Below, one piece after another: positions 22,831 to 34,670 of a DNA stretch of 64,000 nucleotides. Below the pieces are notes generated by a model. That model was not told the origin of the DNA and did not search any database. It was given only the letters and a program-made list of their open reading frames with translations. Source of the stretch: Nissolia schottii (Eukaryota > Streptophyta > Magnoliopsida > Fabales > Fabaceae); assembly GCA_003254905.1 (NCBI GenBank), contig QANU01108797.1:84722-148721 (forward strand), read 5' to 3'. How positions within the stretch are numbered: the first letter of the stretch is position 1; each line of letters starts with the position of its first letter. A program made the translations under genes and the position numbers.

Positions 22831-22838
22831 TGCATTTA
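22831..22838 (-). promoter_or_regulatory. L1-box-like element upstream of the HD-Zip IV gene
   Basis: TGCATTTA on the plus strand is TAAATGCA on the minus strand, an exact match to the L1 box (TAAATGYA) that directs epidermal expression and is bound by HD-Zip IV proteins. It lies about 630 bp before the ATG. An 8-mer can occur by chance. Confidence 0.45.
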
Positions 22839-23364
22839 CTCTCCTTCATTTTTTCACTCTTTTGGATTTGGGAAAAAATCGTGACCAAATGGAAGGATAT
22901 CAAAACTTTCCTTTAGATTGCATTTTTCCAAATTTTCTTTTCGCATATTCCCTTCATTTCATAATATTCGTTTATTTTTAAATTTAGTACATTCATAAGT
23001 CAATGTATGAGACTCGATTTAACTGACTAGTTACATTGTCTTATAAATATACTAAATTTTAAAAAAATTGACAAAAGGAAAAGGAGGGGAGGGAGTATAT
23101 GGCAACACTCCATAACACTCCTTCCTTTTTGGGTGATTTACCTATTAATGGGTTGGACTCTGATTATTACTTTATGAGAAAAAGCTATTACACTTTTGTT
23201 GCATTCATCGAATATATGTGCAAAAATCCAAGGGGTAAATCCTCTCCCATGAAAATTTGATTAGCTTTCTCATTTTGGAAGTCTTACCTTTTGTTGAATG
23301 TTGAATTGGTACGTGTGAAGGCAAACTCACACGCGTCTATGTAACCAGGGGTGAGGCATAATCC

Positions 23365-23372
23365 TATATAAA
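23365..23372 (+). promoter_or_regulatory. TATA box candidate of the HD-Zip IV gene
   Basis: TATATAAA lies 93 bp upstream of the ATG at 23465. That spacing gives a 5' UTR of roughly 60 bp. Confidence 0.5.
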
Positions 23373-23464
23373 CATGTTACGATAATAATAAGAGTTGTTC
23401 ACAACTATAATTAATCTCAGTGTGTTTATTTGTACGTAGGTGCATTTTGCTCACTGAAAAATTA

Positions 23465-26400
23465 ATGGATTCTCCACAGAGATCATTGTCATCAGCTGGC
23501 GGTGGTGGTGATGAGAAAGATGGTCAAAGTTCAGAAGGTAGGGGCCACCATCGTCACTCTGCCCATCAGATAGCTAAGCTTGAAGCGTAAGAACATTATT
23601 TATTTATTTATTTTTTACATTGATTGATTTCGTCGAGTTTTGTGGTTTTGAAAGATAAGAAAATGTCTTAACCTTTTGTCAATCCCATTAGGAGCTACTG
23701 AGAAATGACACACTTTAGTTGTTTGGCTTAGTTTGTATTTTGCTTGCGTGTAGTTTTTCTCTTATATACAATTAAAACCATTTTTAAGCATTCACTTTTT
23801 TACATTATGTAACCGGCTTTTACTCTTTTTTTGTTATTATTATTAAATGGTTTTATTTATTTTTATTATTATTTTTTAACAAGCATATAAGATCGCCTTT
23901 GTTCTAATTGAAAATCCTTTTTTTTATTAAAAAAATTGGTGGACCTTTTATCCACCCTATGACTTAAACTCAAGTCCTTCCATTTTATTGGATGCAAGAG
24001 CAACAACTAAATTATGGACTGAAATCCTTTCTTTTCCCTACACACTAACCCAATTTCACATTAAGCCAAAACTAATTCAAGATCCACCCCAAGTCCTTTA
24101 ATCCCATCTTAATATGAAATTATCGGGTTGGGTCTTTGTTTTAAAATGGATAAAGTTTTGGATCATGTTCAATTTATACTTTAGGTCGATATGTTATTTT
24201 TTAATGTCATATATATTGTTCTTTTAAAGTTAAAATTAAAAAAAAAGATTTTCTTTTTCTTTTAAATTTGGCATCTTTGTTTAATTTTTATGCAAAATGA
24301 CCTTCTTGGTTTATTATATTTATTTGATTTATCATTTTAATTAAGTAAATTTTTTGTGTCAATTTGATCCATCCCGTAAAAAAATAAATATGGACTTAGT
24401 TGACGTGACACAATTCACACTGGTGCTACATTAGGGTTGTTTGTGCCATGTTAACTAAGTCTATTAGTTTTTTTTTTATGAACAAAATTGATAGTGATTT
24501 AAAACGTAATGAGTCAAATAAATAAGAAAAAATATGGACCAAATTGATAAATTAAATTAAAGTGTGAAGACTTCTAATGAATTCACTATTTCATTATTGG
24601 GTTAAATATATTTTTAGTTATTGTAAAATTAAAAAATTTATGTTTGATCCCCGTAAAATTTTTTGTTAGGAAGTGTCTGAAATTTTTTTGGTAGGTTTTA
24701 GTCGTTGCCGTTAGAAGGAGACGTTAAGTGCTGTCATGACTATTAAATGTGCCACGTGGCACCACACGTGACGTGTCACATGGCATATTTAACAGCACTT
24801 AATGTCTTATTTTAATAGCGGGGACTAAAATCTACCAAATTTTTTTTACACGAACTAACTCCTAATAATTTTCTTTAGTGACCATATACAAAATTTTTAA
24901 TTTTACAAGAATTAAAAATATTTAACCCTTCATTATTTAACTAATATCCTTTACAATGAATTAATGCCCTTATTTATATCTAACTAAATGAATTATGGGT
25001 TTAACCAACTAATTCACTCTTAATTGGGCCTAATTGACCTAGTCCAACTTTGGGTTGTAACAAAAACTCTACGATCCATTTATGTATTTCACTCTAATGT
25101 GTTTATTTGTACTTATTTTTTTAAGAAAAATGTTTATTAAAAAAAATCTTTACTTTTATACATTGTTTGGATAAGATTTTTAATAAAGTAGATTAAAAGT
25201 TTTTTTTTTCTTTTAAAATCGGTTGAAATATTTGTTATATTATAGATTTTAGTATTTTGGTATGTGGCTACATATGTCTATTTCGCATATATCAAGCAAT
25301 GCGTCCATTGTCCATGCCTTTTCTTCTTGATTTATACATGTATTTTTTTTTTCTTTCTTTTATTTAATTTGTATTTGACATTTACCTCAACTCTCTCGTA
25401 TACTTAACTAATTGAGACTTTCATTTTTTAAAAGCGCGTACAAGCGATGTGCACACCCAAATGAAAGGGCGCGGCGTCAATTAAGCTACGAACTTGGGCT
25501 TCTGCCAAACCAAGTAAAATTTTGGTTTCAAAATAAGAGGACCAGTGCAAAGGTGATCTAATTTCTTTAAAAGATATTATTTGTATATAATTTTTAAATA
25601 CCTCTTTGGTTATTTTGGTATCGAAGTGTCAATAATAAGATATATTTTAGTTATTATTTTCTAGTAAACATGGTGAATGTGATCAATTAATGATACATGA
25701 AGAATGGTTTGATTAAATTAATCACTTACATAACTAAAAGTCATAATTATCGGATTATATATTTTCTATATTTTCTTATTTGCGGATTCACAACTTACAT
25801 AATTAAAATTCTTATTTATTTGTATATGATTCTTCGTATGCCGAAAATGGTGTCTATTATCATCGTGTATGAATTAATAGAACTCAGTTTCTTTAGTATA
25901 TATGACTGATCTTCATTTAAGGGCAATTATATATATATTTACACGCTTAGCTAAGTAATGCTGATTGATTTTGTACATTGTGTAAATGCAATATTCTTTT
26001 TAGGCTCTGTGTGAACGATCAGATAATACAGCTCTTCGTCGAGACAATGATAGGATGCGAGCAGAGAACTTAATGATCAAAGAGGCTCTCAAGAAAATAC
26101 CCTGCTTATATTGTGGGGGTGCAACCTCATTGAACCAAGAGACCGAAATTCGCCTGCAAAATCTAAGGAGGGAGAATGTACGCCTAAAACAAGAGGCTAG
26201 TCTAACTATTTCCATCGAGAAAATTAAATTATTATTTGCTCTTAAAGCAAAAGAAAAAATATTTCTTGATAGCTTTCATTAGCCAGCATATCAGTTTCAC
26301 CTGTGAACTAATGAATGGTAGAAAGCAAGAGTCTCACTCTAGAAGGAAGTAAGAATTTCTGGTATATATTAACACGTAACACTGTTGATTTACATAATTT

Positions 26401-27850
26401 TAATCGATTTTTTCCAGTATAAGAGAGTGGCAGAGTTTCTCGCAAGTAACAAGGTCCGCGTACCTCCGGTGGTGTTTGAGCAGCAGCAGCAGCAGCAGCC
26501 GCCGAATGTGTCGTCAGTATCATCATCATCATCTTCTTTAGCAGCAAACCCAGAGGCCGAAATCCCTTCTCTCTGCCAGCTCATCCATTCCCTTAACTTC
26601 CACCACCACCAGCGTCATGATCATCAACTCGTTCCCAACCTTGATCAACCTGATCGGCACGACAATCAAGATAGCCTCCCTGCTGCAATGGATGAAGATC
26701 AAGTCAGCGCTGATCGTCTTGTTCCTACCCTCGATCAAGAGGAGGACGACAACAACAGCGCTGTCTCTAATCAATACAATGTCCTTGCGCCGGCGATGGT
26801 GAGCGAGCAAAGAGCGGTGATGGAGAAGGCTGCCGTGGATGCCGTGGAAGAGGTGGAGAGGCTGTTGCGGATCAACGAGCCGTTCTGGTTCAGGTCAACC
26901 ATCGATGGGAGGTTCGTTCTTCAAGCCGAGAGCTACGACAGGATGTTCTACAAGGCTTATCGCTTGAAAGGCCCTCGCGCTCGCAGGGAGTCTTCCAAGG
27001 ATTCCAAGCTGGTAATCATGCCTGGCCACCGCTTGGTTCCCATGTTCTTGGATGCGGTAACCACTTCTAACTAACTCTTGTTTTTTTTTTATTCGTTTTT
27101 CCAAATACTACTTAGACCAAGCTCTACTCTCTATTAGAACCATTCCTTTTGGAATACTCTCCCTTCTCTCTTTATTTAATGTTGCATTTATGTATGGTCA
27201 TAAAGATATGTATTTTTTGGCTTAACTGACAGAGAAAATGGGCTGCTCTTTTCCCGACAATGGTTAAGAAAGCGTACACATTCGAAGTACTTAACAACGG
27301 TTTGCCAGAGACTCGAAGTGGAGCATTGCAGCTGGTATGTATGAAAATAAGTGTTCACTGTCACTATGTGTAAATAATAGTGTTCATATAAGTTTGAATG
27401 ACGCTATTTGTACCATTTTTGTGACATCTTTTGACAGATACTTTGAGGTCTTTCATAGAAAAGTTAGGACCATGCTTTTTGACTGATGTTTAACTTATTA
27501 GTTTTCTTTGTTACGATCTTAGGATTAGTTGATGAGTTAAGACTTTGTACAGATGTATGCAGAAATGCACACTCTTTCACCTCTGGTTCCATCTCGGGAA
27601 TTCTTCTTCCTCCGTTATTGTTTACAAGTTGAGGCAGGCATATGGGTGATAGCTGATGTGTCATTTGATGTCTCAAAATTCAGCCCCGCCATTTCTCGCC
27701 CTTGGAGGCTTCCTTCTGGATGGTTAATCCACGACATGAATGATGGGTCCAGCATGGTTAGTAACTTATATAGCATATCACATTTTCTAAAATATATATT
27801 CATTTCTTAGTCTCCTATATACGACCACGTTGTTTGCAACATTTATTGAT

Positions 27851-27884
<34 letters not shown>

Positions 27885-30005
27885 TCCGATCGATAGGTTA
27901 CTTTGGTGGAACATGTGGAAGTGGATGACATGATCAAAACTCACGAGATGTACAGAGGCCTTGTATGCAGCGGTAAAGCATTTGGAGCAGAAAGGTGGAT
28001 TTTAGCACTTGAAAGAATGTGCGAGAGATTCGTATTCGCGTCAATGGACAAAATACCTAGTTGTGACACTGGAGGAGGTTAATTAATCACTCTTTGTCAT
28101 ATAATTTACTCCAAATAAGTATACTACTTCATATGCAATAATTATATTTAGGCCGTTGTCCAATCAAATCTAGTAAATAATTAAGTCCATGTTATTAATT
28201 AAGTTCATTTTTGTTTAGTGGTCACTTCTCCTGAAGGACGAACGGGTGTGATGCAGCTTGCTCAGCGCATGGTTAAGCTGTATTGTGTGGCTTTGGACAT
28301 GTCAAATACCTTGGAGTTCCCGTGTGTAAGGGTGACCAATATTGGTGGGGTTAGGGTGTGTGTTAAAAGCAGTTCAGTGGAAGGGGTGCCAAATGGCATT
28401 ATTGTCAGTGCTGCCACCTCTTTTTGGCTCCCTTTGTTGCCTCAGATCCTTTTTGACTTCCTCAAAGATCCAACTACACGACCTCAGGTAGGACTTCACA
28501 ACCTAGCTAAATATTTAACTCTCTCTCTCTCTCTCTCTCTTTTAGGTTAGCGTATCTTTTATATCTGATCGGGAAATCTTGCATTACAGAAGCGTTTATA
28601 CATTTTTGTGTTTTGGAAAAAAAAAAAAAATCTTGCAGTGGGATCCTCTAAGCCAGGGAAATCCAGTGACCAAGTTTCAACACATCTCAAATGGAACTCA
28701 TCCAGATAATTGTACATCACTTGCTCAGGTACTTACTTTCATTATTTTTAGTTTTATGTTTTAATTAATTTAGTACTAACTAGTTTGATTTTTAGTGAGG
28801 TTTAATTTTAACGTCATTATTGTTCTTTCTTAATTAATATATTGCTTGCACCCCTAAATGTAAAAGATATTGCTTCAAATGGGTTAAATTAAGTTCGGAT
28901 ATATAACCATTCCTGATCAATAAAATTGATCCACAAATGTGGTTGGAATTAAAGTATTTTAGTTTTTCTCTGAATTAGATGTTGATCAACAAATTGCTCC
29001 AAATGTGGTTAAATTATTGTGAAAATATATTTAGAGGAAGAGAGATAAAAATGTAGTAAATCTTAAAAAGAGAAAGAGTAACAAGTCTAGTACTATCTGA
29101 CAGAGATGGAAACTGATTAGAGGATAATCATCCAAGTATCTTTGCATTAAGTTATGGAAGTATATATATACAAGTGGAGAGTAGCATAGCTCATCATAGG
29201 TGTTGCTGCATAGAGTACAAACTCTAGTAACTAACTAACTACTTTCTAATTTGGAGTAACCACTATAACTACCACTAGCTAAGTAACTAACCTTCAATTA
29301 GGGTATTTACAGACAGTATATGGGAGTGTATTACTATCTTATATCTTTTTTTTATTCTCTAATAAATCTATTTTATTTATGCATATGATATGAATGATGA
29401 CAAATGAATTGGACATTTGTAACTTTTTGTGTATTGAGGATGATAAGAGTCAAACAATTTTTTATTTTTTATTTTTTATAAAATGACGATATACAATTAC
29501 TTAATTGTGTATATAAAAGTTTAGTCAAAACTTGAATTTTGAAATTGGTATTGCAACAATTGTTGTTGATGTTGCATATAATATGGTGCAGCCTTTTCTA
29601 CCAAACGAGAACAGATTGCCAATTCTGCAAGAGTGCTGCACTGACACCTTGGGAAGCATGGTGGTGTACGCTCCCGTTGACATCTCAACCATCAATGAGG
29701 CAATGATAGGAAATGACACCTCCAGGCTACCGATCCTCCCTTCCGGCTTCACCATCGTCGGAGGTAGCAACGACGGTGGTGGAGCAGCAGTTGGTGATGC
29801 TGCTCATCTAGGAGCAACATCTAACATGAGCAGCGGGCCTCGTGCCAAGTTGGGAGGCTCGCTGCTAACTCTTCTCATACAGGTATTCGTTAGCGGTCCG
29901 TCCTTACTGGATAACCACAACGTGGACTCTGTGTTTGCTGTCAACGCACTCGTGACCTCAACTGTGGAGAAAATCAAGCTGGCTTTCAATTGCTCTGAAA
30001 TCTGA
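23465..30005 (+). CDS. Class IV HD-Zip transcription factor (HDG11/ROC8-like, divergent)
   Basis: Ten exons: 23465-23586, 25435-25552, 26004-26195, 26418-27056, 27233-27334, 27553-27756, 27897-28077, 28219-28487, 28639-28728, 29592-30005; all phases agree, giving 776 residues. Parts: homeodomain at about 30-85 ([19 protein letters not shown], helix 3 [13 protein letters not shown]), the ZLZ dimerisation motif with its PCLYCGG loop (about 105-145), a poly-Gln/Ser linker, a START domain (about 265-490, INEPFWFRS to CERF) and the HD-SAD region ([33 protein letters not shown]). Family members bind L1 boxes and control epidermis, trichome and cuticle genes. The basic KKRYHRHT entry to the homeodomain is GRGHHRHS here. 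Exon 3 seems to end at a GC donor (GAG|GCTAGT). Confidence 0.95.
24599..24928. mobile_element. MULE-type MITE in HD-Zip intron 1
   Basis: A 330-bp element with inverted ends GGGTTAAATAT-TTTTTA and TTTTTAA-TATTTAACCC, flanked by a perfect 9-bp duplication TTCATTATT (24590-24598 and 24929-24937). The centre is rich in CACGTG-like palindromes (GCCACGTGGC, CACACGTGACGTGT). The 9-bp duplication fits Mutator-type transposition. Confidence 0.85.
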
Positions 30006-31055
30006 ATTGCAGCAATCTTTTCTTTCTTGTGGTTTTATTTAAGTACTATTGCTTTTAAAGACAAGGTTTAAGTTGGTAGTCTTTTAAAATTGTTGCCGGT
30101 TACTATTTGGAACTTTTGGTTGGCATATGGATCGAACTTTTGCTGAATTGCATAGAAGTTATTTAAGCATGAGAAACATTTCTCTTGTTTTGGTTTTATC
30201 ATCTCTATCCGAAGTCCTTGCTCTGCCGCAATTTGAATTTCTTCTCAGTTTCTGTTTTTGTGTTTTCATTTCATCAACCAAATCATCACGTGCGTATTTA
30301 TATATATATATGTTGTCCGAGTATATTGCAGCTAAGGCAGCACGGGGCTAATAGTTAGGACTTAATTAGGAGTCTTTGTGATGGATTGAAGATGACTTTT
30401 AGTATGATTAATTACTTACTCATCGTTAAGAACTGCTACAGAAAGTGCTCTGTTTTTTACTCTGTTTTTTACACAACTTTCTCGTTGTTTTTCCTTTTAT
30501 TTCTCTCACGTTTGTTTCCACTACTGTCACCTTTTTTTTGTTCGATGACAGGTTCTGTAGGTATTTCCTTCTTTGCTTTGTTTTTCATCCTCTCCTTCTC
30601 CTTCCATTCTCTTTCGCATATTGTTACCGCTCTCCTTTTTTTTCCCTATCCCCTTTCTTTTTATTGGGACAATTTTATAGGCAGGTATTCTTAGTGTATC
30701 GCCCCTTACCATTGAGTTCAAAATGCAATTTTGTTATGACTAAACACAATTCCCCTTGAGAAATTACTTTTTTTCAAAAAACTCTTTTATGCGTCTAACT
30801 CACTCTTTAAAAGAAAGAAAATTGTTGGATAAGAGTGTACAAGGCACTTTCACAAGGACATCTTGCAATTTTTTATAATTGTGTGTTATGCAATGAGTAT
30901 AAAAATAAGTACAATCAGGACAAATTGTTTCTCTTAAGAATGCTTTTAAAGAGAGACAAAATCGTGTCTCGACCCCTTAAAATAATGTTAAAAGAAACAA
31001 GGACCCACTAATTGGAGCTGCAAGCAAACTGGAACTAGCACATTTACTAGTGAAA
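30006..31055. other. HD-Zip 3' UTR and intergenic, no gene
   Basis: The first few hundred bases are a plausible 3' UTR. Positions 30430-30700 are pyrimidine-rich. I see no coding signal. Confidence 0.5.
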
Positions 31056-31350
31056 AACTACTTGAAAGCATGAAAATATATGTATATGAGTGATTGCCAT
31101 GGGGTTCTAACTATAGTACACGAAATTGTGGGTTCATCTTACCTTTAGATATGGCATGGTTTTTTTTTTTTTTTTTTTTTTTTTTTGGAGTTACTAGTCA
31201 GAATAATAACGTCAATGTGTTGGACTGTTCACTGATGTTTGACGAAGTTCTTAACAATCTTACTCTAAAGTTAAGTTACGATGTTAATGGTACTAATTAA
31301 CTATGGGATACTATTTAACAAATGTTACATATCTTGAGGGAGGCAACATT
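31056..31350 (+). pseudogene. Second PIF/Harbinger transposase fragment
   Basis: The translated order YMSDCHGVLTIVHEIVGSS, then GVTSQNNNVNVLDCSLMFDE matches the PIF core at about 4255-4425 of this window. A run of 24 T at 31161-31184 has replaced the HACF codons. Stops are present and no other part of the element is recognisable. Confidence 0.75.
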
Positions 31351-32858
31351 CATCAAAATAATACGTATGGCAACAAATACTAGTGAGATGCTCTTGAAGC
31401 TAAAGAAAATTACTTCCAAATTATGCAAGAATTTTTCTTATTTTACATGTTCCATAGCCATTAGGTTAATTAACTATTGGTAAGACGATAGTTTGCCAAT
31501 AGCCATATTTGTTCGTAAAGCTAATTAGTTAAACTTTTTCAAAATTTATTCAAGATATATAAGTTCTTGGAGTGTGAAAAATGCAACCGGCAATTTATAG
31601 GTGCTCGAAATGACAGTAGAAGTGATTGACCAAAAAAAGTTGTTTGTGCTTGTGTGTACCTAGCAGTTAAGGAAATGTGAGTGTGGTGTATGGTAGATTC
31701 TCACACAATTTCACTACTAGATGGATGAGAAATATTATTTTGTCGAGGGTTTTCGTTACATGTACAATAAAAAGGGACAACAAATATGCATAACCCATTA
31801 AAAAAAATAAAACGCCTCACTCTTTGGTACATTCTCGCTCTTCAACCTTCACTCTTCTTCCATGCATGTGCAATCACCCACCAATTTTGAAAGCATTATT
31901 CTTGTACATTAAAAAAGTAAAGAAATCAACGAAATAATAAACAATTCAATATCTGTAAATCAACAACGTAACAAAGAGAATTCAATTCGCTAAAACAATG
32001 ACAAATAACAAAAATAAACTAGTATAAGTTATATTGGTTTCTCCTACAGAAATATGTTGGTTTCTTTTTTGCATTTATGTTGGTTTCTTTTATGAGGACT
32101 TTCTACACTCCATACCATTACTACATAATTTCTGTAAAAAAAAAAATACTCTAAAACAGATAAATCAACACTTGAAAATAGAGAAATCAATATGTCAAAA
32201 TAGTGATAAATAAACAAAAATAAATCGGTACCAATAAACCAACACACTAAAATTAACCAACATCTTAAAATGAAGAAACCAATAGTATAAAGTAGAGAAA
32301 CCAACACGAAAATCAACCTATTAAAAAATTAGTGCCAGAAACAAAGTTATGGAAAGAAGAAAAAGAAAAATGCATACCTAAACTCGAAGGAGTCAACGAA
32401 CACAAAGATGCAAGAAGATGAGGAAGAGTGGGTCTGTGAGTGAGAGAAAGAGAGTGAGAGAGAGTGAGAGACGAGAAAGAGAGACTAAGAAAGTGAGAGA
32501 GAATAAATATTTATTTAATGAATGAATTTATTTTTTTATGAAATTGCTCATATTTATTATCTATATATATTATTCATGTAGCATTACCCTTTTTTATATG
32601 ATATCTATCTAAACACACACCTTTGAGGTAGTATAAAATATTTTCTAATATAAAATATTATAACATGGCCCCACTTTATTATCATTCAAACATGCACACG
32701 TTTGAGGTTGTATAATCCCTGTTGGATGTCCCAATAACATGGCTCCTACCAGATGAGAAATTATTATATGTTTTTCTATCTACTATTTATCATTTTGAAA
32801 AATTAGTTTTGTGGATCATTGTTGTCTTCTACTTTCTCTTTCATTTTAATGTAATAGC
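31351..32858. other. Intergenic, no gene
   Basis: AT-rich. Positions 31990-32310 repeat AACCAACAY/AAATCAACA-type words on an irregular spacing. Positions 32435-32505 are GAGAGTGAGAGA-rich. No coding signal. Confidence 0.5.
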
Positions 32859-32874
32859 TAATGTGTTAAATGAT
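32859..32874. repeat. LINE target-site duplication, left copy
   Basis: TAATGTGTTAAATGAT, identical to 34655-34670. The element's poly-A tail (a T run on this strand) starts immediately after it. Confidence 0.9.
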
Positions 32875-34654
32875 TTTTTTTATAGGCTAAAACCCAAAAA
32901 TGAAAGAGAGATACAACCCCAAAACACAAGGAATCAATGTACGAGACCTATCAACAAATAAAGCAATAGATAAACACTAGGAACAAAGTCAAACTCATGA
33001 AATCTTGAGGGTAGCTCATGGTCATGTTTGGCCAAGCAATCAATGCAAGAGTTAGCTTCCCTGAAAACATGGCGGATTTGGACAGTCCAATCCTTGTTAA
33101 TAACAACAAGAGCTTGAACTAATGAGGAATGAGGATGGCTAGAATTTAGGGGATCATGCAGGAAGCCCACCACACACTTATAGTCCAATTCAAGGATCAC
33201 CTGCTGAAAACCGTTATGTGTTGCACAAAAGATGCCAGTAAAGGCACCCCAGAGCTCAGCAAGGCTGATCAAATAGGATCCAAGAGTACACGTGAATGTC
33301 CCAATGAAGATCCCATAACTATCCTTGAGAATGCTACCACAAGCCCTAAAAGCTCCTTGATCTCTAACAGATCTGTCTACATTAAGGTTGAGCCAACCTG
33401 CTGAAGGAGGATCCCAAGCAATATGTACCACACTTCAAGCTAGAATCGTAGATCTAGCACTAAGAACCATGTCCAAAGTGGCACTATGTTCTTTGCCTAC
33501 TGACAAGGACTTACTTGAGAGGTCCAAGGAAGGAAGGGCAGAATGCTCAAACACCCAAGCATTCCGAGCTTGTCATAAAGCGCTACATGCAGTAGTAAAA
33601 AGGAGAGGTCAATCTATCCCTTTTCTAAAATGAGATCCAAAAGTAATATTCCCCTGTAACTAGTCGAAACTGCAAGAAAAATGATATGTTGGATCTATGA
33701 ACAATGCTCTTCCACATCGTTTCCGCCACTCTGCAGACACAAAGCACGTGGAGCAAAGATTCTTTCACCAAACCACAAACTGGACGCATCAAATCTTTCG
33801 ACATGCCTTTCCTCCACCTCACCAAATTGGTAATAAGGGCATCATGGATCACCAACCACATGAACGCACGAAGCCTTTGAGGACCATTAATCTTTCAAGC
33901 CACAACAAACAATCTGTTTCGGCCTTCACCCCCCTCTTTAAGAATCTCATAGGCCAAGTGGACACTAAAGATACCATTCATAGAAGGAAGCCAACCAATA
34001 ACATCCAACCCCAAAGATGGCTCCGGGGCCTTAATATTTAAAATAATATTGATGAAACAGCAAGAATAACCTGAGCTAATTTTCCAATATCCTAATTCCC
34101 ATTAGTAGCAAACTCCAAAATCGTTACCCGAATAAAATCCTCATCAATATTAACAAGACTAAAATCTCTCAAAGTAGCAATGCCAGCAATCCATTGATCA
34201 TCCCAAAAATTAATTGACAGCCCATTGCCAACACGCCATATAATATTATTTTGAACCATATGCTAAACATAGGTGATTCCCGGCCTCCAAGCATTAGAAG
34301 CACAATTTTTCCTCAGGACTTTACGAACAATATTGTTACCACGCCCATATTTTTCTCTCAGAATTTTAACCCAAAGTGAGCCCTTGCAGTCAATCAGGCC
34401 CCAAACGACCTTCATCAAAAATCATTATTTATATATTTGGCCTTTCTAAAACCCAGACCCCTTTCATCCTTGGGAGAGCGAATTTTGTCCCAACCAATAA
34501 GGTGAACTCGACGACGCTCACTAGATCCACCCCAAATGAAATTTATGCAAATTTGATCTATTTTATTACAAACCTAGATAAGAAGTTTCATGGTTTGCAT
34601 AACATAAGAGGGAATTGTAACCAAAGCCGACTAGGCAAGAGTAATACACCCTGA
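32875..34654 (-). mobile_element. 5'-truncated L1-type LINE remnant
   Basis: On the minus strand the order is: C-terminal reverse transcriptase region (IPSYVMQTMKLLI, FIWGGSSERRRVHLIGWDKI, SPKDERGLGFRKAKYIN, SLWVKILREKYG), a zinc-binding zf-RVT region (VIHDALITNLVRWRKG, HVLCVCRVAETMWK), and an RNase H domain (WDPPSAGWLNLNVD, ILELDYKCVVGFL, HVFREANSCIDCLAKHDHEL) in a 165-codon frame ending at 32934. There are several stops and frameshifts. It lacks endonuclease and most of the RT. A 16-bp duplication flanks it and the tail is oligo-A, the signature of target-primed reverse transcription. Confidence 0.93.
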
Positions 34655-34670
34655 TAATGTGTTAAATGAT
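34655..34670. repeat. LINE target-site duplication, right copy
   Basis: TAATGTGTTAAATGAT, identical to 32859-32874, marking the truncated 5' end of the LINE. Confidence 0.9.

Noticed and set aside
26390..26810. Minus-strand frames opposite HD-Zip exon 4
   Set aside because: Shadows of the real exon (poly-Cys from poly-Gln codons).
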